Positions 50,663 through 60,172 of a stretch of 64,000 bases of DNA are shown in pieces. Under the pieces are notes generated by a model that saw only the letters and a list, made by a program, of their open reading frames with translations, did no database searches and was not told where the DNA came from. Location: positions 248,001 to 312,000 of the forward strand of contig NZ_AP024235.1 of the NCBI RefSeq assembly GCF_016756315.1. The letters run 5' to 3'. The stretch comes from Alteromonas sp. KC3. Lineage in GTDB: Bacteria; Pseudomonadota; Gammaproteobacteria; Enterobacterales; Alteromonadaceae. The position numbers and the translations under genes are program-made. Each line of letters opens with the position of its first letter. Position 1 is the first letter of the stretch.

Positions 50663-51856
50663 TTGGCGGTAAACGAGGTATCTTCAAGCTTGAATACATC
50701 CAAGCAAATGAGAAACGCGAGCATTGTTACGTGTGTAGGGCTTTTATTGTCTTGGGTTTTGTATTTATTCGATTCTGATTTACTTAGCGCACTGGCATTT
50801 AGCGCTTTCCTGCTAGGTCTTTTGGTTCATCAATACCTTCAATCGTCTAAACCCCATCAGGTTCAACATAGCGTAAATCAGAAGCGGCAGACGCCGTCAT
50901 TTCACAACGACAACAATATTGCTGAAGTAGGTCAAAAAATAGCGGCGTCGTTGAGTACCTGCGCCTCCAACTTATCTGCTATTAAATCCACTCAGGACGA
51001 TGCAGTGGTAACCTTGTCAGAAGCATTTAACCGCCTTAAAGCGTTAGAGGCCGACCAGTCTGAATGCATCGAAGATTTACTAAATGTTGACGAAGCGCAT
51101 ACCTTGTCATACCCAGACAGAATGCGCTCTTTTGCCAAAGAAACCGACGCAACACTCAAGCAATTCATTTCATCTACAGAGCAAATGTCCTCCTCAACAC
51201 AACAGCTTATGAGCCAAGTGCAAACTATTCAGCAAGCCATGCCAACCGTTATCGACGCGCTAAGTGGTATTGACGATATTGCTGCACAAACCAATTTATT
51301 GGCGCTAAACGCAGCCATTGAAGCAGCGCGAGCGGGTGAAGCGGGGAGAGGGTTTGCGGTAGTTGCTGACGAGGTCCGCGCGCTATCAACTCGCTCTACG
51401 CAATTTAGCGATGTGATAAAAACGCAAGTGGAGAACATCCGAAACCTTGTAGATAAATTAACTGATACCGCCGAATTTGTTGCTTCACAAGATATTTCGC
51501 AGGTAGTGAATGCGAAAGATCATATTAGCGAACGCTTGTCAGAAATTATCAAAAAGACGGAAGCAGACCTAAAAACAACGAAACAAATAGAAGATATTGG
51601 CCAGCAACTTAATGAAGCGATCAATAACGCCATTCGGGGTATGCAGTTTGGCGATATTAATGGTCAGCACATCCAATACACCCAAGACATCATAAAATTT
51701 GTGATTGAAAAGCTGGAAACACTTAACCCAGATAATCTAACTGACTTTATTCAATCACTTAACGAGTATCAACAAGGGTTAGCCGCGAAAGGAAAAAATG
51801 ACCACAACCCGGTTTCTGCCACGTCAATGGCGGCCGGCGACGTAGAGTTGTTCTAG
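50663..51856 (+). CDS. Methyl-accepting chemotaxis-type protein without a large sensor domain
   Basis: 397 residues from TTG 50663, with AGAGGA upstream. Two close hydrophobic segments (about 18-36 and 40-60) form a hairpin anchor with almost no periplasmic loop and no obvious HAMP. The signalling tip is canonical: [41 protein letters not shown]. The C-terminal part contains [26 protein letters not shown], resembling the family of MCPs encoded with alternative CheA clusters. It probably senses a membrane or cytoplasmic state and controls the CheA encoded just downstream. Confidence 0.85.
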   Translation: MAVNEVSSSLNTSKQMRNASIVTCVGLLLSWVLYLFDSDLLSALAFSAFLLGLLVHQYLQSSKPHQVQHSVNQKRQTPSFHNDNNIAEVGQKIAASLSTCASNLSAIKSTQDDAVVTLSEAFNRLKALEADQSECIEDLLNVDEAHTLSYPDRMRSFAKETDATLKQFISSTEQMSSSTQQLMSQVQTIQQAMPTVIDALSGIDDIAAQTNLLALNAAIEAARAGEAGRGFAVVADEVRALSTRSTQFSDVIKTQVENIRNLVDKLTDTAEFVASQDISQVVNAKDHISERLSEIIKKTEADLKTTKQIEDIGQQLNEAINNAIRGMQFGDINGQHIQYTQDIIKFVIEKLETLNPDNLTDFIQSLNEYQQGLAAKGKNDHNPVSATSMAAGDVELF

Positions 51857-51913
51857 GCTTTTAATAAGGAATAAACCGTTGTCACATTAGACAACATGAG
51901 GAGAGGTGAGCAT

Positions 51914-52279
51914 ATGAGCAAACGTATTTTAGTAGTGGACGATTCTGTCTCGATTCGTCAAATGGTAGAAATGACGCTAAAAAGTGCTGGATATGACATA
52001 ACTACAGCCCAGGATGGTCAAGAAGCGTTGGATAAGTGCCAAGGTCAAAGTTTTGATTTTGTTTTAACTGATCAGAATATGCCGCGCATGGATGGCCTGA
52101 CGCTGGTGAAAAGTCTTCGAGGGTTAGGAAGCTACGCAAGAACGCCAATCGTTATGCTAACCACAGAGGCCGGTGATGATATGAAAGCAAAAGGCAAAGC
52201 TGCGGGCGCAACGGGCTGGATGGTGAAACCTTTTGACCCCAACAAACTGCTAGACGTTACCAAGCGTGTGTTGGGATAA
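51914..52279 (+). CDS. cheY: CheY-type single-domain response regulator
   Basis: 121 residues from ATG 51914 (upstream GGAGAGGTGAG). The receiver has the acidic pair in ILVVDDSVSIRQMVEMTLKSAGYD, phospho-acceptor Asp53 in FVLTDQNMPRMDG, Thr/Ser switch in IVMLTTEAG and the lysine in WMVKPFDPNKL. The layout (MVKPFDP) fits the CheY paralogues found in cheA-cheW gene clusters. It is the likely target of the CheA encoded next. No CheZ phosphatase gene is nearby. Confidence 0.9.
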   Translation: MSKRILVVDDSVSIRQMVEMTLKSAGYDITTAQDGQEALDKCQGQSFDFVLTDQNMPRMDGLTLVKSLRGLGSYARTPIVMLTTEAGDDMKAKGKAAGATGWMVKPFDPNKLLDVTKRVLG

Positions 52280-52315
52280 GCACACCTTTTTCTTTTTATT
52301 CCGGAAAGATTCAAT

Positions 52316-54271
52316 ATGAGCATCGATATTGAGCAGTTTCACAGCGTGTTCTTCGAGGAAAGTGAAGAACACCTAGACGATATGGAGCAGCTGCTGATGG
52401 GGCTAAATGTTGACGCCCCTGATCCAGAAGAACTCAATAGTATTTTCCGTGCGGCGCATTCTATTAAAGGTGGTAGCGGTATTTTTGGCTTTGATGCATT
52501 GATGAACCTTACACATGTAATGGAGAACTTGCTAGATAAAGCCCGCAACGGTGAACTCAGTGTGACCACTGAAATAGTCAATGTACTGCTAGAGACGCTG
52601 GATGTACTAAAGGCAACACTCACGGCCTACCGACAACAATCTCCTGTTCCTGAAGATGATATAGCCCAGCGAATTACGGTGTTAAATGCTGCCATAGATG
52701 GACAAGAACAAAGCGGTGCGAGTGGTGATAAGTCGCCGCACACCACGGCTGAAGACGATGACGGTTTCGGTTTTTTCGACGACGATGACACAGTGCAAAA
52801 CCCAAGTGCAGTTGTAAGCGAAACATCAGACGATAGCTTCGGATTTTTTGATGAAGAAGACGTTCAACCTCAAAGCAAATCAAGTGCGCATGAAGACGAC
52901 GGTTTCGGCTTTTTTGATGATGCTGAGCTACCTGTTAACGCAGAAAACAAAGTGCCTTCAATCGCGCCTAAAGATGAAAGCGCTGCAGAGAGCAACACGC
53001 CGAAGCCTTTGTCAAACAAACCTACGCCCACGGCGCCCAAAAGTACTTCTGAAGCTAACCAGCAAGCTAAACCGGTGGCTTCTCGAGAGACCGTATCAAT
53101 TCGAGTCGACACCACAAAAATAGATGCAATGGTGAACTTGGTAGGTGAACTGGTAATTACTCAGTCTATGCTTTCTATGATAGGTCATGAAGTTGATGGC
53201 CAAATAGGTGAGCGACTGCAACTAGCTATTGATGAGCTTCAGCGTAACACCCGTGAAATTCAAGAATCTGTAATGTCGATGCGGATGCTGCCGTTAACCG
53301 CTACATTTAATCGATTCCCGCGGTTGGTACGCGATCTCGCCAGTAAGTTGGACAAAAAAGTTGAACTTGTATTACAAGGCGGTAATACCGAGATAGATAA
53401 GAGCCTAATTGAAAAGCTTGTCGACCCACTAACCCATTTAGTGAGAAACAGCATAGACCATGGTATTGAAAGCCCATCTGCGCGCAGAAGTAACGGCAAG
53501 TCTGAAACAGGCACCGTCATTTTAAGCGCTGAACAAAAGGGGGGCAGCATCATTATTAGTATTATTGATGATGGTGGTGGTCTGCATCGTGAGAAGATCT
53601 TAGATAAGGCGAGAAGTAACGGTTTATCGGTATCTGACGACATGCCAGATTCAGCCGTTTGGCAGTTAATATTTCAACCTGGCTTTTCCACAGCCGATGC
53701 CATTACCGACGTATCAGGCAGGGGCGTAGGAATGGATGTAGTGCGTCGAAATATAGAATCGATTGGCGGTCGTATTGAAATTGAATCCAATGCTGGCGAA
53801 GGCTCGGCCTTCTTTATTCATTTGCCGCTTACATTGGCTATCGTCGATGGTATGTGTGTGTCTGTGGGCGAACAGATTTTTGTTATTCCTTTACTGAATA
53901 TCGTCGAGTCATTTCAACCGCAAAAACATCAGCTGAAAACTCTGGGTAATGACACTGTACTGTATGTTCGCGACCAATATTGGCCACTTGTTCCACTTTA
54001 TGACTTTATGGATGTTGATGGAGCTCAGAAGTCAGCGACCGAAGGCATTGTCGTTTTGCTTGAAAGTAGCAAAAAGCGCTTCGGTATCTTGGTTGATGCA
54101 TTGGTCGGTCAACAACAAGTAGTCATAAAAAGCTTGGAATTACATTATCGCAAAGTTGCCGGTATTGCGGGGGCAACTATTATGGGCGATGGCAAAGTAG
54201 CGCTTATTATCGACGCAGATTCAATCGCCACTACTTACACATCAAGTCAATTAGAGGAACTGCTTTCATGA
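52316..54271 (+). CDS. cheA: Chemotaxis histidine kinase CheA with repeated FGFF linker motifs
   Basis: 651 residues. P1 HPt domain with His48 ([17 protein letters not shown]), then an acidic low-complexity linker (about 140-270) that replaces P2. The linker carries three copies of a D-rich FGFF motif (at 151-154, 175-178, 197-200). P3 dimerisation ([24 protein letters not shown]) and P4 ATPase follow, with [20 protein letters not shown] and [14 protein letters not shown], then the P5 CheW-like domain with [13 protein letters not shown]. It autophosphorylates in response to the MCP and passes phosphate to CheY. It overlaps cheW by four bases. Confidence 0.95.
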   Translation: MSIDIEQFHSVFFEESEEHLDDMEQLLMGLNVDAPDPEELNSIFRAAHSIKGGSGIFGFDALMNLTHVMENLLDKARNGELSVTTEIVNVLLETLDVLKATLTAYRQQSPVPEDDIAQRITVLNAAIDGQEQSGASGDKSPHTTAEDDDGFGFFDDDDTVQNPSAVVSETSDDSFGFFDEEDVQPQSKSSAHEDDGFGFFDDAELPVNAENKVPSIAPKDESAAESNTPKPLSNKPTPTAPKSTSEANQQAKPVASRETVSIRVDTTKIDAMVNLVGELVITQSMLSMIGHEVDGQIGERLQLAIDELQRNTREIQESVMSMRMLPLTATFNRFPRLVRDLASKLDKKVELVLQGGNTEIDKSLIEKLVDPLTHLVRNSIDHGIESPSARRSNGKSETGTVILSAEQKGGSIIISIIDDGGGLHREKILDKARSNGLSVSDDMPDSAVWQLIFQPGFSTADAITDVSGRGVGMDVVRRNIESIGGRIEIESNAGEGSAFFIHLPLTLAIVDGMCVSVGEQIFVIPLLNIVESFQPQKHQLKTLGNDTVLYVRDQYWPLVPLYDFMDVDGAQKSATEGIVVLLESSKKRFGILVDALVGQQQVVIKSLELHYRKVAGIAGATIMGDGKVALIIDADSIATTYTSSQLEELLS

Positions 54272-54771
54272 GTCAATCTTCACTTCAACAAGCGGTTACT
54301 GGGGGGCAAGACAAAGAATACCTCAGCTTTGTGCTTGGCGATGAACACTACGCCCTCGATATCACCACAGTAAAAGAAATTAGAGGGTATGAGCAAGTAA
54401 CGAAAATTGCCAACGCACCCGCATTTATAAAAGGCGTAATTAATTTACGTGGTGACATTGTTCCTATTGTCGATTTACGCATTAAGTTTAATGTTGGCGA
54501 AGCTACGTACAACGAGTTCACCATCGTCATTATGCTTAATATCAAACAGCGTATAGTCGGTATCGTTGTAGATGGTGTATCTGACGTTATCCGTCTTGAA
54601 GAAGAGCAGGTTTTACCCCCTCCTGAGTTTGGTGTTGCTTTTGACAGTCGCTATTTACATGGCTTAGCTGATATTGATGAGCACATGGTGATTCTGGTTA
54701 ATATAGAAAGCCTAATTACGAGCGACGAGTTGGGTTTGGTGGCATCTGAAAGTGCTCTTGGTGAAGTTTGA
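54268..54771 (+). CDS. cheW: Chemotaxis coupling protein CheW
   Basis: 167 residues. The fold signatures are [57 protein letters not shown], then [27 protein letters not shown]. CheW bridges MCP and CheA. It starts on the ATGA overlap with cheA. The cluster ends here; cheR and cheB are absent, so adaptation enzymes must come from elsewhere or be missing from this pathway. Confidence 0.96.
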   Translation: MSQSSLQQAVTGGQDKEYLSFVLGDEHYALDITTVKEIRGYEQVTKIANAPAFIKGVINLRGDIVPIVDLRIKFNVGEATYNEFTIVIMLNIKQRIVGIVVDGVSDVIRLEEEQVLPPPEFGVAFDSRYLHGLADIDEHMVILVNIESLITSDELGLVASESALGEV

Positions 54772-55314
54772 CAAGAGTTAAGAGATCCAAATTGTCATAA
54801 TTTGAGTAAAAACTAACCAGGTTGTTGAGCTGGCGCGGGTACGCGAGGCTCGATAAACAGTTGAGCGAACATAATCACTTTTAAAGCCCCAGAGTGTTGT
54901 AGTCATTAAGCAAAGGGTATTGGGTTATATAACCACGTTCCTAGTATGCTTGTAGGTGCTTCTTATCAGTGTTTTAATAGCGCAGCTTAATAATGGGTAA
55001 TGTTGCTACAGAATGCTGTTGCTGTAGCCGATACTACGGATAGGCCGGTTATTGAGTCCGTTAGAATTATCAAAAATGATTTTAATATAGCGAATATTGA
55101 GAGTTGGTTGTTTGTAATAACAATAAAAAATAACAACAACTTAAGTGGAATGGTTGCATATTTTATCGCTGTTTTCATTACAACGTATATTTTGTAACAC
55201 CCAACGCTTTGAAATGGGCTGCTATATTTCTAATCAGATTTGAGGGCAATAAGTTGCCCAGTTCTAACGGTATAAAACTAAACCCGGGATTATAACGAGT
55301 AGTTGGGGACTCTT
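54772..55314. other. Gene-poor stretch between cheW and a small periplasmic protein gene
   Basis: About 540 A/T-rich bases. The longest frames (about 65 codons near 55000-55197) have no good ribosome site or recognisable product. No tRNA-like or terminator hairpin could be supported. The promoter of the following small gene is presumably near its 3' end, but no clear boxes were assigned. Confidence 0.4.
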
Positions 55315-55575
55315 ATGAAACAGCAAACACTTATTGCATTATCTGCCTTAGTATTTTCTTCTTCCGTATTAGCTAACGGTGGCTTCGAACCAAATAAAAA
55401 AGCGTGTGTTAACGTAGGTAAAGAAATTACCCGTGTTAGCAGCGAGATGGACACTGCCAAATCTGGCATTCAAAAATCTTGGCTAAAACGTCAGCTGAAT
55501 GCCTTAGAAACCAAGCGCAACTCATGCAGCACAAAAGGTTATGAGGCGAACTCTCAAGAAATCGCTAAACTTTAA
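55315..55575 (+). CDS. Small periplasmic protein (DUF1090-like in layout)
   Basis: 86 residues from ATG 55315. The signal peptide is QQTLIALSALVFSSSVLANG. The mature part has two cysteines, one near the start (KKACVNVGKEI) and one in the tail (KRNSCSTKGYE). Between them are helices with SEMDTAKSGIQKSWLKRQLNALETKR. The arrangement recalls the DUF1090 (YqjC) small periplasmic proteins, but sequence identity could not be tested. A strong terminator closes the unit. Confidence 0.65.
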   Translation: MKQQTLIALSALVFSSSVLANGGFEPNKKACVNVGKEITRVSSEMDTAKSGIQKSWLKRQLNALETKRNSCSTKGYEANSQEIAKL

Positions 55576-55595
55576 TTGCTAGCTATGCAAAATCG

Positions 55596-55622
55596 AAAGC
55601 CTTACATCAGTAAGGCTTTTTT
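55596..55622 (+). terminator. Rho-independent terminator after the small periplasmic protein gene
   Basis: Ten-base perfect stem AAAGCCTTAC / GTAAGGCTTT with a four-base loop and a six-base T-run. Confidence 0.9.
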
Positions 55623-55640
55623 GATCCAATCCATTAAAAC

Positions 55641-56312
55641 TTAACTCATCAACTCGACAAGTTCGTACAGTGAGTTAACAGTAAAGTCTGGCTTTAGCCC
55701 CAGCGGGTACATCATTTTTCCAGGTCTTGATACAAAGGTCGTTTGCATACCAGTGGCTTTCGCACCGCTTACATCCCAGCCATGAGCAGCTACCATCATA
55801 GCATCACTGTTAGCAATCCCTGCTTGCTGACACGCCCAATGGTAAACATTCGGGTGGGGCTTATATGCGCGAATAGATTCGACACTGAGTACATGGTCAA
55901 AATAGTGATGAATTTCAGCAAATTTTAGCTGCTTCGTTAAGCCCGCTTGCGATGAATTAGATAAAGCCACTAGCTTAACGTTAGCTTCTTTCAGTGCTTT
56001 AAGAGTGGGCGCGACATCATCGTGAGCCGGTAATGCAGTAATGTGCTCAGCAATCGTTTTTTTTGCAAGTTCGATATCCAGTGAGATGTCTTTGCTATGT
56101 GCAACCATCACCAATGCAGCAGCACCAATATCAATGAAATCGTGATATTGCGAAGAAGCGATATCAACAAGACTATGATGCAATAGATTCGCAAACCACA
56201 CATCAACCAAGGTGTCGTCACCATTGAGCACGTCGGCTAAGCCATGTCGTATAGCCTGCATATCTAGCAGTGTTTCGTTAATGTCGAAAAAAATAACTTT
56301 TGGCGTTGTCAT
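55641..56312 (-). CDS. Haloacid-dehalogenase-type (HAD) hydrolase
   Basis: 223 residues from ATG 56312, with GAGG eight bases upstream. Motif I is VIFFDINETLLD: the nucleophile Asp is present but the usual second Asp or Gly/Tyr pair is Asn. Motif II is LVALSNSSQ, motif III lysine in YKPHPNVYHWAC and motif IV MVAAHGWDVSGAKATGM. The order and length fit type II haloacid dehalogenases, but many of these act on phosphate esters. It lies beside the trehalose locus, possibly under a GGTAAACGTTT site at 56366-56376. Its substrate is unknown. Confidence 0.85.
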   Translation of the reverse strand: MTTPKVIFFDINETLLDMQAIRHGLADVLNGDDTLVDVWFANLLHHSLVDIASSQYHDFIDIGAAALVMVAHSKDISLDIELAKKTIAEHITALPAHDDVAPTLKALKEANVKLVALSNSSQAGLTKQLKFAEIHHYFDHVLSVESIRAYKPHPNVYHWACQQAGIANSDAMMVAAHGWDVSGAKATGMQTTFVSRPGKMMYPLGLKPDFTVNSLYELVELMS

Positions 56313-56455
56313 GGTGAACCTCGTTGGTAGGTTAAAAAGTGGGTACGCCACTGCAAACAATGAAAAACGTTTACCTGCTTACCACTGTAGTACCAATTGC
56401 GATCAAAAGAATGGGGCGTAAGATAAAGGTAAGGTTTTTTGCTGTAAGTAGAAAT

Positions 56456-56486
56456 GAAAAAGCCGATGCAATGCATCGGCTTTTGA
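56456..56486. terminator. Terminator of the trehalose-locus TonB receptor gene
   Basis: Twelve-base stem AAAAGCCGATGC / GCATCGGCTTTT with a three-base loop. On the minus strand it ends in TTTTT; it may also act on the plus strand. Confidence 0.85.
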
Positions 56487-56506
56487 GAAATAGCGTTAGA
56501 TAACTG

Positions 56507-58768
56507 CTAGAAGAACAAGTAAGACACGCTTAATTTCATGCTTCTTGGCATAATGTAACGGCCGTTTGGCGCATCTGGGTTACGCGGGTCGCCCTCTGTA
56601 ATGCCTTGTTCGTCAGTTAAGTTGTCAACCGAGAATTGTAGACGAAGCGATTCAGTAGGTTCAAGTGTTACACCTACGTCTACTTTTTCGTAGCCTTCAA
56701 GCACTACCGTGTTTTCATTGTTACCGAAACGGTCATCAACAGCCGACAAGGTACCATAAACAGTTGCATACATATCACCAATGTCGAAACCGTAGCTTGG
56801 AGTAACACGTACTTGCCAGCCAGGTTGGCGCTGTGCTTCGTTGCCTTCATTGTTTGCGCTTGCGGTAATTTCAGTTTCTTGCAATGTTGCGTTTACACTT
56901 ACAGAGAAACCAGAATCGTGGCTATAACGGCCGTCAAGCTCAACGCCATATGCTTCGTTTGTTAAAATTTCAGCCGGCGCTCCAGGGCGGCGCACAAAAG
57001 TGTCACCTTCCACTTCGTTAGCAAACAAGGTCGCAAAGAACTGAATGTCTTCATTCATAAACTTATAGCCCAACTCGCCTTGCGTAACTTGTTGGATTAG
57101 GTCGTTACCACCTGTATATGCACCCCAGTTGTCGCGGAAGTCATCGAAGTATGGCATCTTGTAACCGCGGTTCATGCGCGCAAACACACCGCTGTTGTCG
57201 GTAAGCGCGTAGTTTGCACCTAGCGTCCAAGATGTTTTCGTTTCATCGTATTCAAGAGCTTTGGTAATAACACCGTCAAGTCCCTCGTCAACCGAATAGT
57301 TCACTTCGTGATTTTCACGACGCAAACCCAAATCAATGCTTAAATCGTCAGAGGCGTACCACGTAGAGGTTGCATAGAGTGCAAAAGTATTGGCGTCACC
57401 TACAGAGTTAATATCGTAGTTCCAGTCACAGCCTTCTGCTTGGGTGTTACACTCAATACCATCTAACAGTTCACCACCTGGCTGAAGAACATGATAAGCC
57501 GTGTTACCTATACTCCACCAGTCGTTGGCTTTGGTGGTTGCGCTGTAAATTCCAAACGATACGTCAAAATCTTCCCAGCTTTTTGAAACCGCTAAATCGT
57601 TAGTAAACGCTTCAATATCTTTTAATACAACCCAGCGGCCAATTTGTTGAATGGGGGTATCGCCAGCATACTCAGTGCCAGTTACTGCGCCAACTGCAGT
57701 AGCACCATTATCTGCTACTGCTGCAACCGTAGTTGCTGCACCATTAGGCACTAGACCAAAGGTGTTGGCCTCGCCTTTAGTTAGATTAAAACGATCAACA
57801 AGGTGCCAGTCGTTGCCAAGTTCTAGTTTTAAACTACCGCCACTTACATGGCCATCCCATCCACGGCCTTCGCCGAAGTCGAATGATTCTGATGTTGCAC
57901 CGTCTGGTCCGTAGGCAATGGTGCCTTGACGATTAAGTGGGCCAATTTGCGTATAGTTCGCGTCGATACCATCAATGTTAAGTGGTGTTGGCAAATACCA
58001 AGTGCCGCGATCATCTGTCTGGCGGGTATAGAGGTTCAACTCACCTTTATTAAATACTTTTGTGATGTTAACCGTAAATTGATTACCTTGCTCAGAGTTA
58101 AACCCAGCATCACGTATTCCCTCTGAGCTTTTAATGTAACCGCCTACCATGTAGTACAAGTCATCATCTAATGCACCACTGGCTACAACATCTACACGGT
58201 TTAAGCCGTAGTCTGATATTGTGTATTTCGCCAGAGCTTCAGTAGCGTCACTACCGCGCTTTAAGCGAAAGTTAGTGGTAAGGCCCGGCTGACCGTTACT
58301 TACTACAGGGTTTGGACCACCGCGTAAACCTTCTACCATTTCAATTGTTTCGTCGATGCGAAACAGTTGAGAGTTTTCTAGAAATGACAGTGTAGGGGCG
58401 GGGTAAATAGGTGAACCTTCTAACGCAATGGTTAGGAACGGTGCATCACCACCACCTGGGAAGCCTCTTACAAAAACGTTGGCGCCTGATTCACCGCCTG
58501 AGCTTTCTACCCAAACCCCTGGAATGGCTTTGAATAAGTCTGCAGTTGATTTAGGTGCTAGCTTTTCAATGTCACTCGCATCAATGTTTGTCACAGCGAA
58601 GCTTGCGTCAATTTTTCTGATCCCTGCGCCACCTGGCGTACCACTGACAATAATTACTTCGGTGTTGTCATTAGTTGGCTGTGTGGCTTCTTCTTGTGCC
58701 ACAGTGGGCTGCGTTAGTGCTACCGCTACTGCACTCGCCAGCATTCCTTTTGTAAACAACGTTTTCAT
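56507..58768 (-). CDS. TonB-dependent receptor of the trehalose locus
   Basis: 753 residues. A signal peptide (LASAVAVALTQPTVA) leads to a plug (VIIVSGTPGGAGIRKIDASFAVTNIDASDIEKLAPKSTADLFKAIPGVWVES, VFVRGFPGGGDAPFLTIALEG). The barrel ends in a LSVSYLFF-type aromatic tail. It has the length of siderophore/vitamin-type receptors rather than the 900-residue sugar group, and it is linked here to sugar genes. Two identical TGCAATCGATTGCA palindromes lie upstream, between it and the divergent lacI-type gene, so it should share its control. It may carry trehalose or a larger trehalose-containing glycan across the outer membrane. Confidence 0.9.
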   Translation of the reverse strand: MKTLFTKGMLASAVAVALTQPTVAQEEATQPTNDNTEVIIVSGTPGGAGIRKIDASFAVTNIDASDIEKLAPKSTADLFKAIPGVWVESSGGESGANVFVRGFPGGGDAPFLTIALEGSPIYPAPTLSFLENSQLFRIDETIEMVEGLRGGPNPVVSNGQPGLTTNFRLKRGSDATEALAKYTISDYGLNRVDVVASGALDDDLYYMVGGYIKSSEGIRDAGFNSEQGNQFTVNITKVFNKGELNLYTRQTDDRGTWYLPTPLNIDGIDANYTQIGPLNRQGTIAYGPDGATSESFDFGEGRGWDGHVSGGSLKLELGNDWHLVDRFNLTKGEANTFGLVPNGAATTVAAVADNGATAVGAVTGTEYAGDTPIQQIGRWVVLKDIEAFTNDLAVSKSWEDFDVSFGIYSATTKANDWWSIGNTAYHVLQPGGELLDGIECNTQAEGCDWNYDINSVGDANTFALYATSTWYASDDLSIDLGLRRENHEVNYSVDEGLDGVITKALEYDETKTSWTLGANYALTDNSGVFARMNRGYKMPYFDDFRDNWGAYTGGNDLIQQVTQGELGYKFMNEDIQFFATLFANEVEGDTFVRRPGAPAEILTNEAYGVELDGRYSHDSGFSVSVNATLQETEITASANNEGNEAQRQPGWQVRVTPSYGFDIGDMYATVYGTLSAVDDRFGNNENTVVLEGYEKVDVGVTLEPTESLRLQFSVDNLTDEQGITEGDPRNPDAPNGRYIMPRSMKLSVSYLFF

Positions 58769-58871
58769 GGTGTGTGCTCCCGAAAATATGTTATTTGCGT
58801 TGTTAACTGAATGCGTTAAACAGGTTTAAAAATTGTTATACGCATCACGATTGGAAACAAAATAGATCTGT

Positions 58872-58887
58872 TTGCAATCGATTGCAA
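58872..58887. promoter_or_regulatory. LacI-family operator 1 (trehalose locus)
   Basis: Perfect 16-base palindrome TTGCAATCGATTGCAA in the space between the TonB receptor and the lacI-type regulator. Confidence 0.8.
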
Positions 58888-58894
58888 GAATAAA

Positions 58895-58910
58895 ATGCAA
58901 TCGATTGCAA
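58895..58910. promoter_or_regulatory. LacI-family operator 2 (trehalose locus)
   Basis: Same core TGCAATCGATTGCA as operator 1. The centres are 23 bases apart, about two helical turns, so two dimers could bind one face of the DNA. Confidence 0.8.
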
Positions 58911-59067
58911 ATTAGTTGTTGGATCTTGTTAACAAGGTTTTACGCATGAAGAATGTGGGTTATATTGCTTAGTATGCTGTGGCAACGTGATCTATCGACC
59001 AAAACACACAGCTTTTGAACACAGTAAGCCTGTTGCTATAATTATTAATAACTAGAGAACATATAAA

Positions 59068-60084
59068 TTGGCATCTGATACAAAACTCACGCTGGCAAAA
59101 TTGGCTGAATTGGCTGGAGTGTCTACTTCGACCGCATCACGCGCATTGAAAGATAACCCGCTTATAAAAAAAGAAACGCGCGAAAAAATACAAGAGTTAG
59201 CGAAGACACATAACTTCAGTATCAATGCGGCAGCAAGCCGATTGCGTACGCAGAAAACCAATGTTATTGCGGTTATTCTTAATCTTATTGATAACACAGA
59301 GCAGAGTACTACCGATCCCTTTCTACTCAAGCTAGTGGGCGAGCTGAATCAAGCGCTTAATGCCAAAGGGTACGAGCTGTTATTGTCGAATTCGTTTATG
59401 GCCAGCGACGACTGGGCTAACTATTTTATTCGTAGTCAACGGGCCGACGGCATATTGGTGATTGGTCAGGGAAAATCGACACAAAAAATTGATTTAGCAG
59501 CGCAAAGCGGCGTGCCCATTGTGGTATGGGGAGATGCCAAGACCCCCGCGCCTTATCCTATTGTGGGTGGAGATAACTTTGAAGGTGGTTACCGTGCTAC
59601 GTTGCACTTACTCAACCAAGGCGCCACGCGAGTCCTGTTTCTCGGAGACCCTGAGCACGCTGAAATGCAGGAACGTCACAAAGGCTACGTAAAAGCACAT
59701 CAAGACGTAAACGTTGAAGTGGACACGCAGTGTACCTGTGCCATAGATATTACGTCGAAGGCAGCTTATCAGTATATAAACGAGCGCATAAAAGCCAATG
59801 GCCTCGATTTCGACGGGATTGTTTGCGTTAGCGATATGGTGGCCTTAGGTGCGCTCAAAGCATTGAAAGAACGCTACGTTGGTATTCCCAGTGACGTTGG
59901 TATTGTGGGTTATGATGATATTTCTCTGGCTGAATTAATGCATCCGTCTTTAACCACCATACGACAAAATACACAGCAGGCCGCTGCATTAATGGTTGAG
60001 CAATTAATCAATCAACTGGAAGGCAAACCCACCCAGAGTCAAGTGGTCGACACTACATTAGTTGCTAGACGCTCAACGAAATAG
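59068..60084 (+). CDS. LacI-family transcriptional regulator of trehalose genes
   Basis: 338 residues from TTG 59068; ACTAGAGAAC lies about nine bases upstream. The N-terminal helix-turn-helix (TLAKLAELAGVSTSTASRALKDNP) and hinge helix (INAAASRLRTQKTNVIAVIL) are followed by a periplasmic-binding-like effector domain ending in GIVGYDDISLAELMHPSLTTIRQN. The three operators around it have the central CG and inverted TGCAA arms expected for this family. It most likely represses the receptor, itself and the MFS-trehalase pair, and is relieved by trehalose or a derivative. A ligand call from sequence alone is not possible. Confidence 0.93.
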   Translation: MASDTKLTLAKLAELAGVSTSTASRALKDNPLIKKETREKIQELAKTHNFSINAAASRLRTQKTNVIAVILNLIDNTEQSTTDPFLLKLVGELNQALNAKGYELLLSNSFMASDDWANYFIRSQRADGILVIGQGKSTQKIDLAAQSGVPIVVWGDAKTPAPYPIVGGDNFEGGYRATLHLLNQGATRVLFLGDPEHAEMQERHKGYVKAHQDVNVEVDTQCTCAIDITSKAAYQYINERIKANGLDFDGIVCVSDMVALGALKALKERYVGIPSDVGIVGYDDISLAELMHPSLTTIRQNTQQAAALMVEQLINQLEGKPTQSQVVDTTLVARRSTK

Positions 60085-60101
60085 TACCTATTAAATTCGA
60101 C

Positions 60102-60116
60102 TTGCAAACGTTTGCA
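60102..60116. promoter_or_regulatory. LacI-family operator 3, upstream of the MFS-trehalase genes
   Basis: The palindrome TGCAAACGTTTGCA at 60103-60116 has the same TGCAA arms as operators 1 and 2. It overlaps the -35 box of the promoter that follows, which suggests direct repression. Confidence 0.8.
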
Positions 60117-60140
60117 TTTTTGTTTTCTTAAGACTACACT
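60112..60140 (+). promoter_or_regulatory. Sigma-70 promoter of the MFS-trehalase unit
   Basis: -35 TTGCAT at 60112-60117, a 17-base spacer and -10 TACACT at 60135-60140, ending 32 bases before the MFS start codon. Operator 3 covers the -35. Confidence 0.55.
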
Positions 60141-60172
60141 CCAGCGTAATTCAGTTAACAGAGTGTTTACAC

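Noticed and set aside
55000..55197. 65-codon hydrophobic frame in the gap after cheW
   Set aside because: TTG start with no ribosome site, and a near-equal frame exists on the opposite strand, as expected for A/T-rich noncoding DNA.
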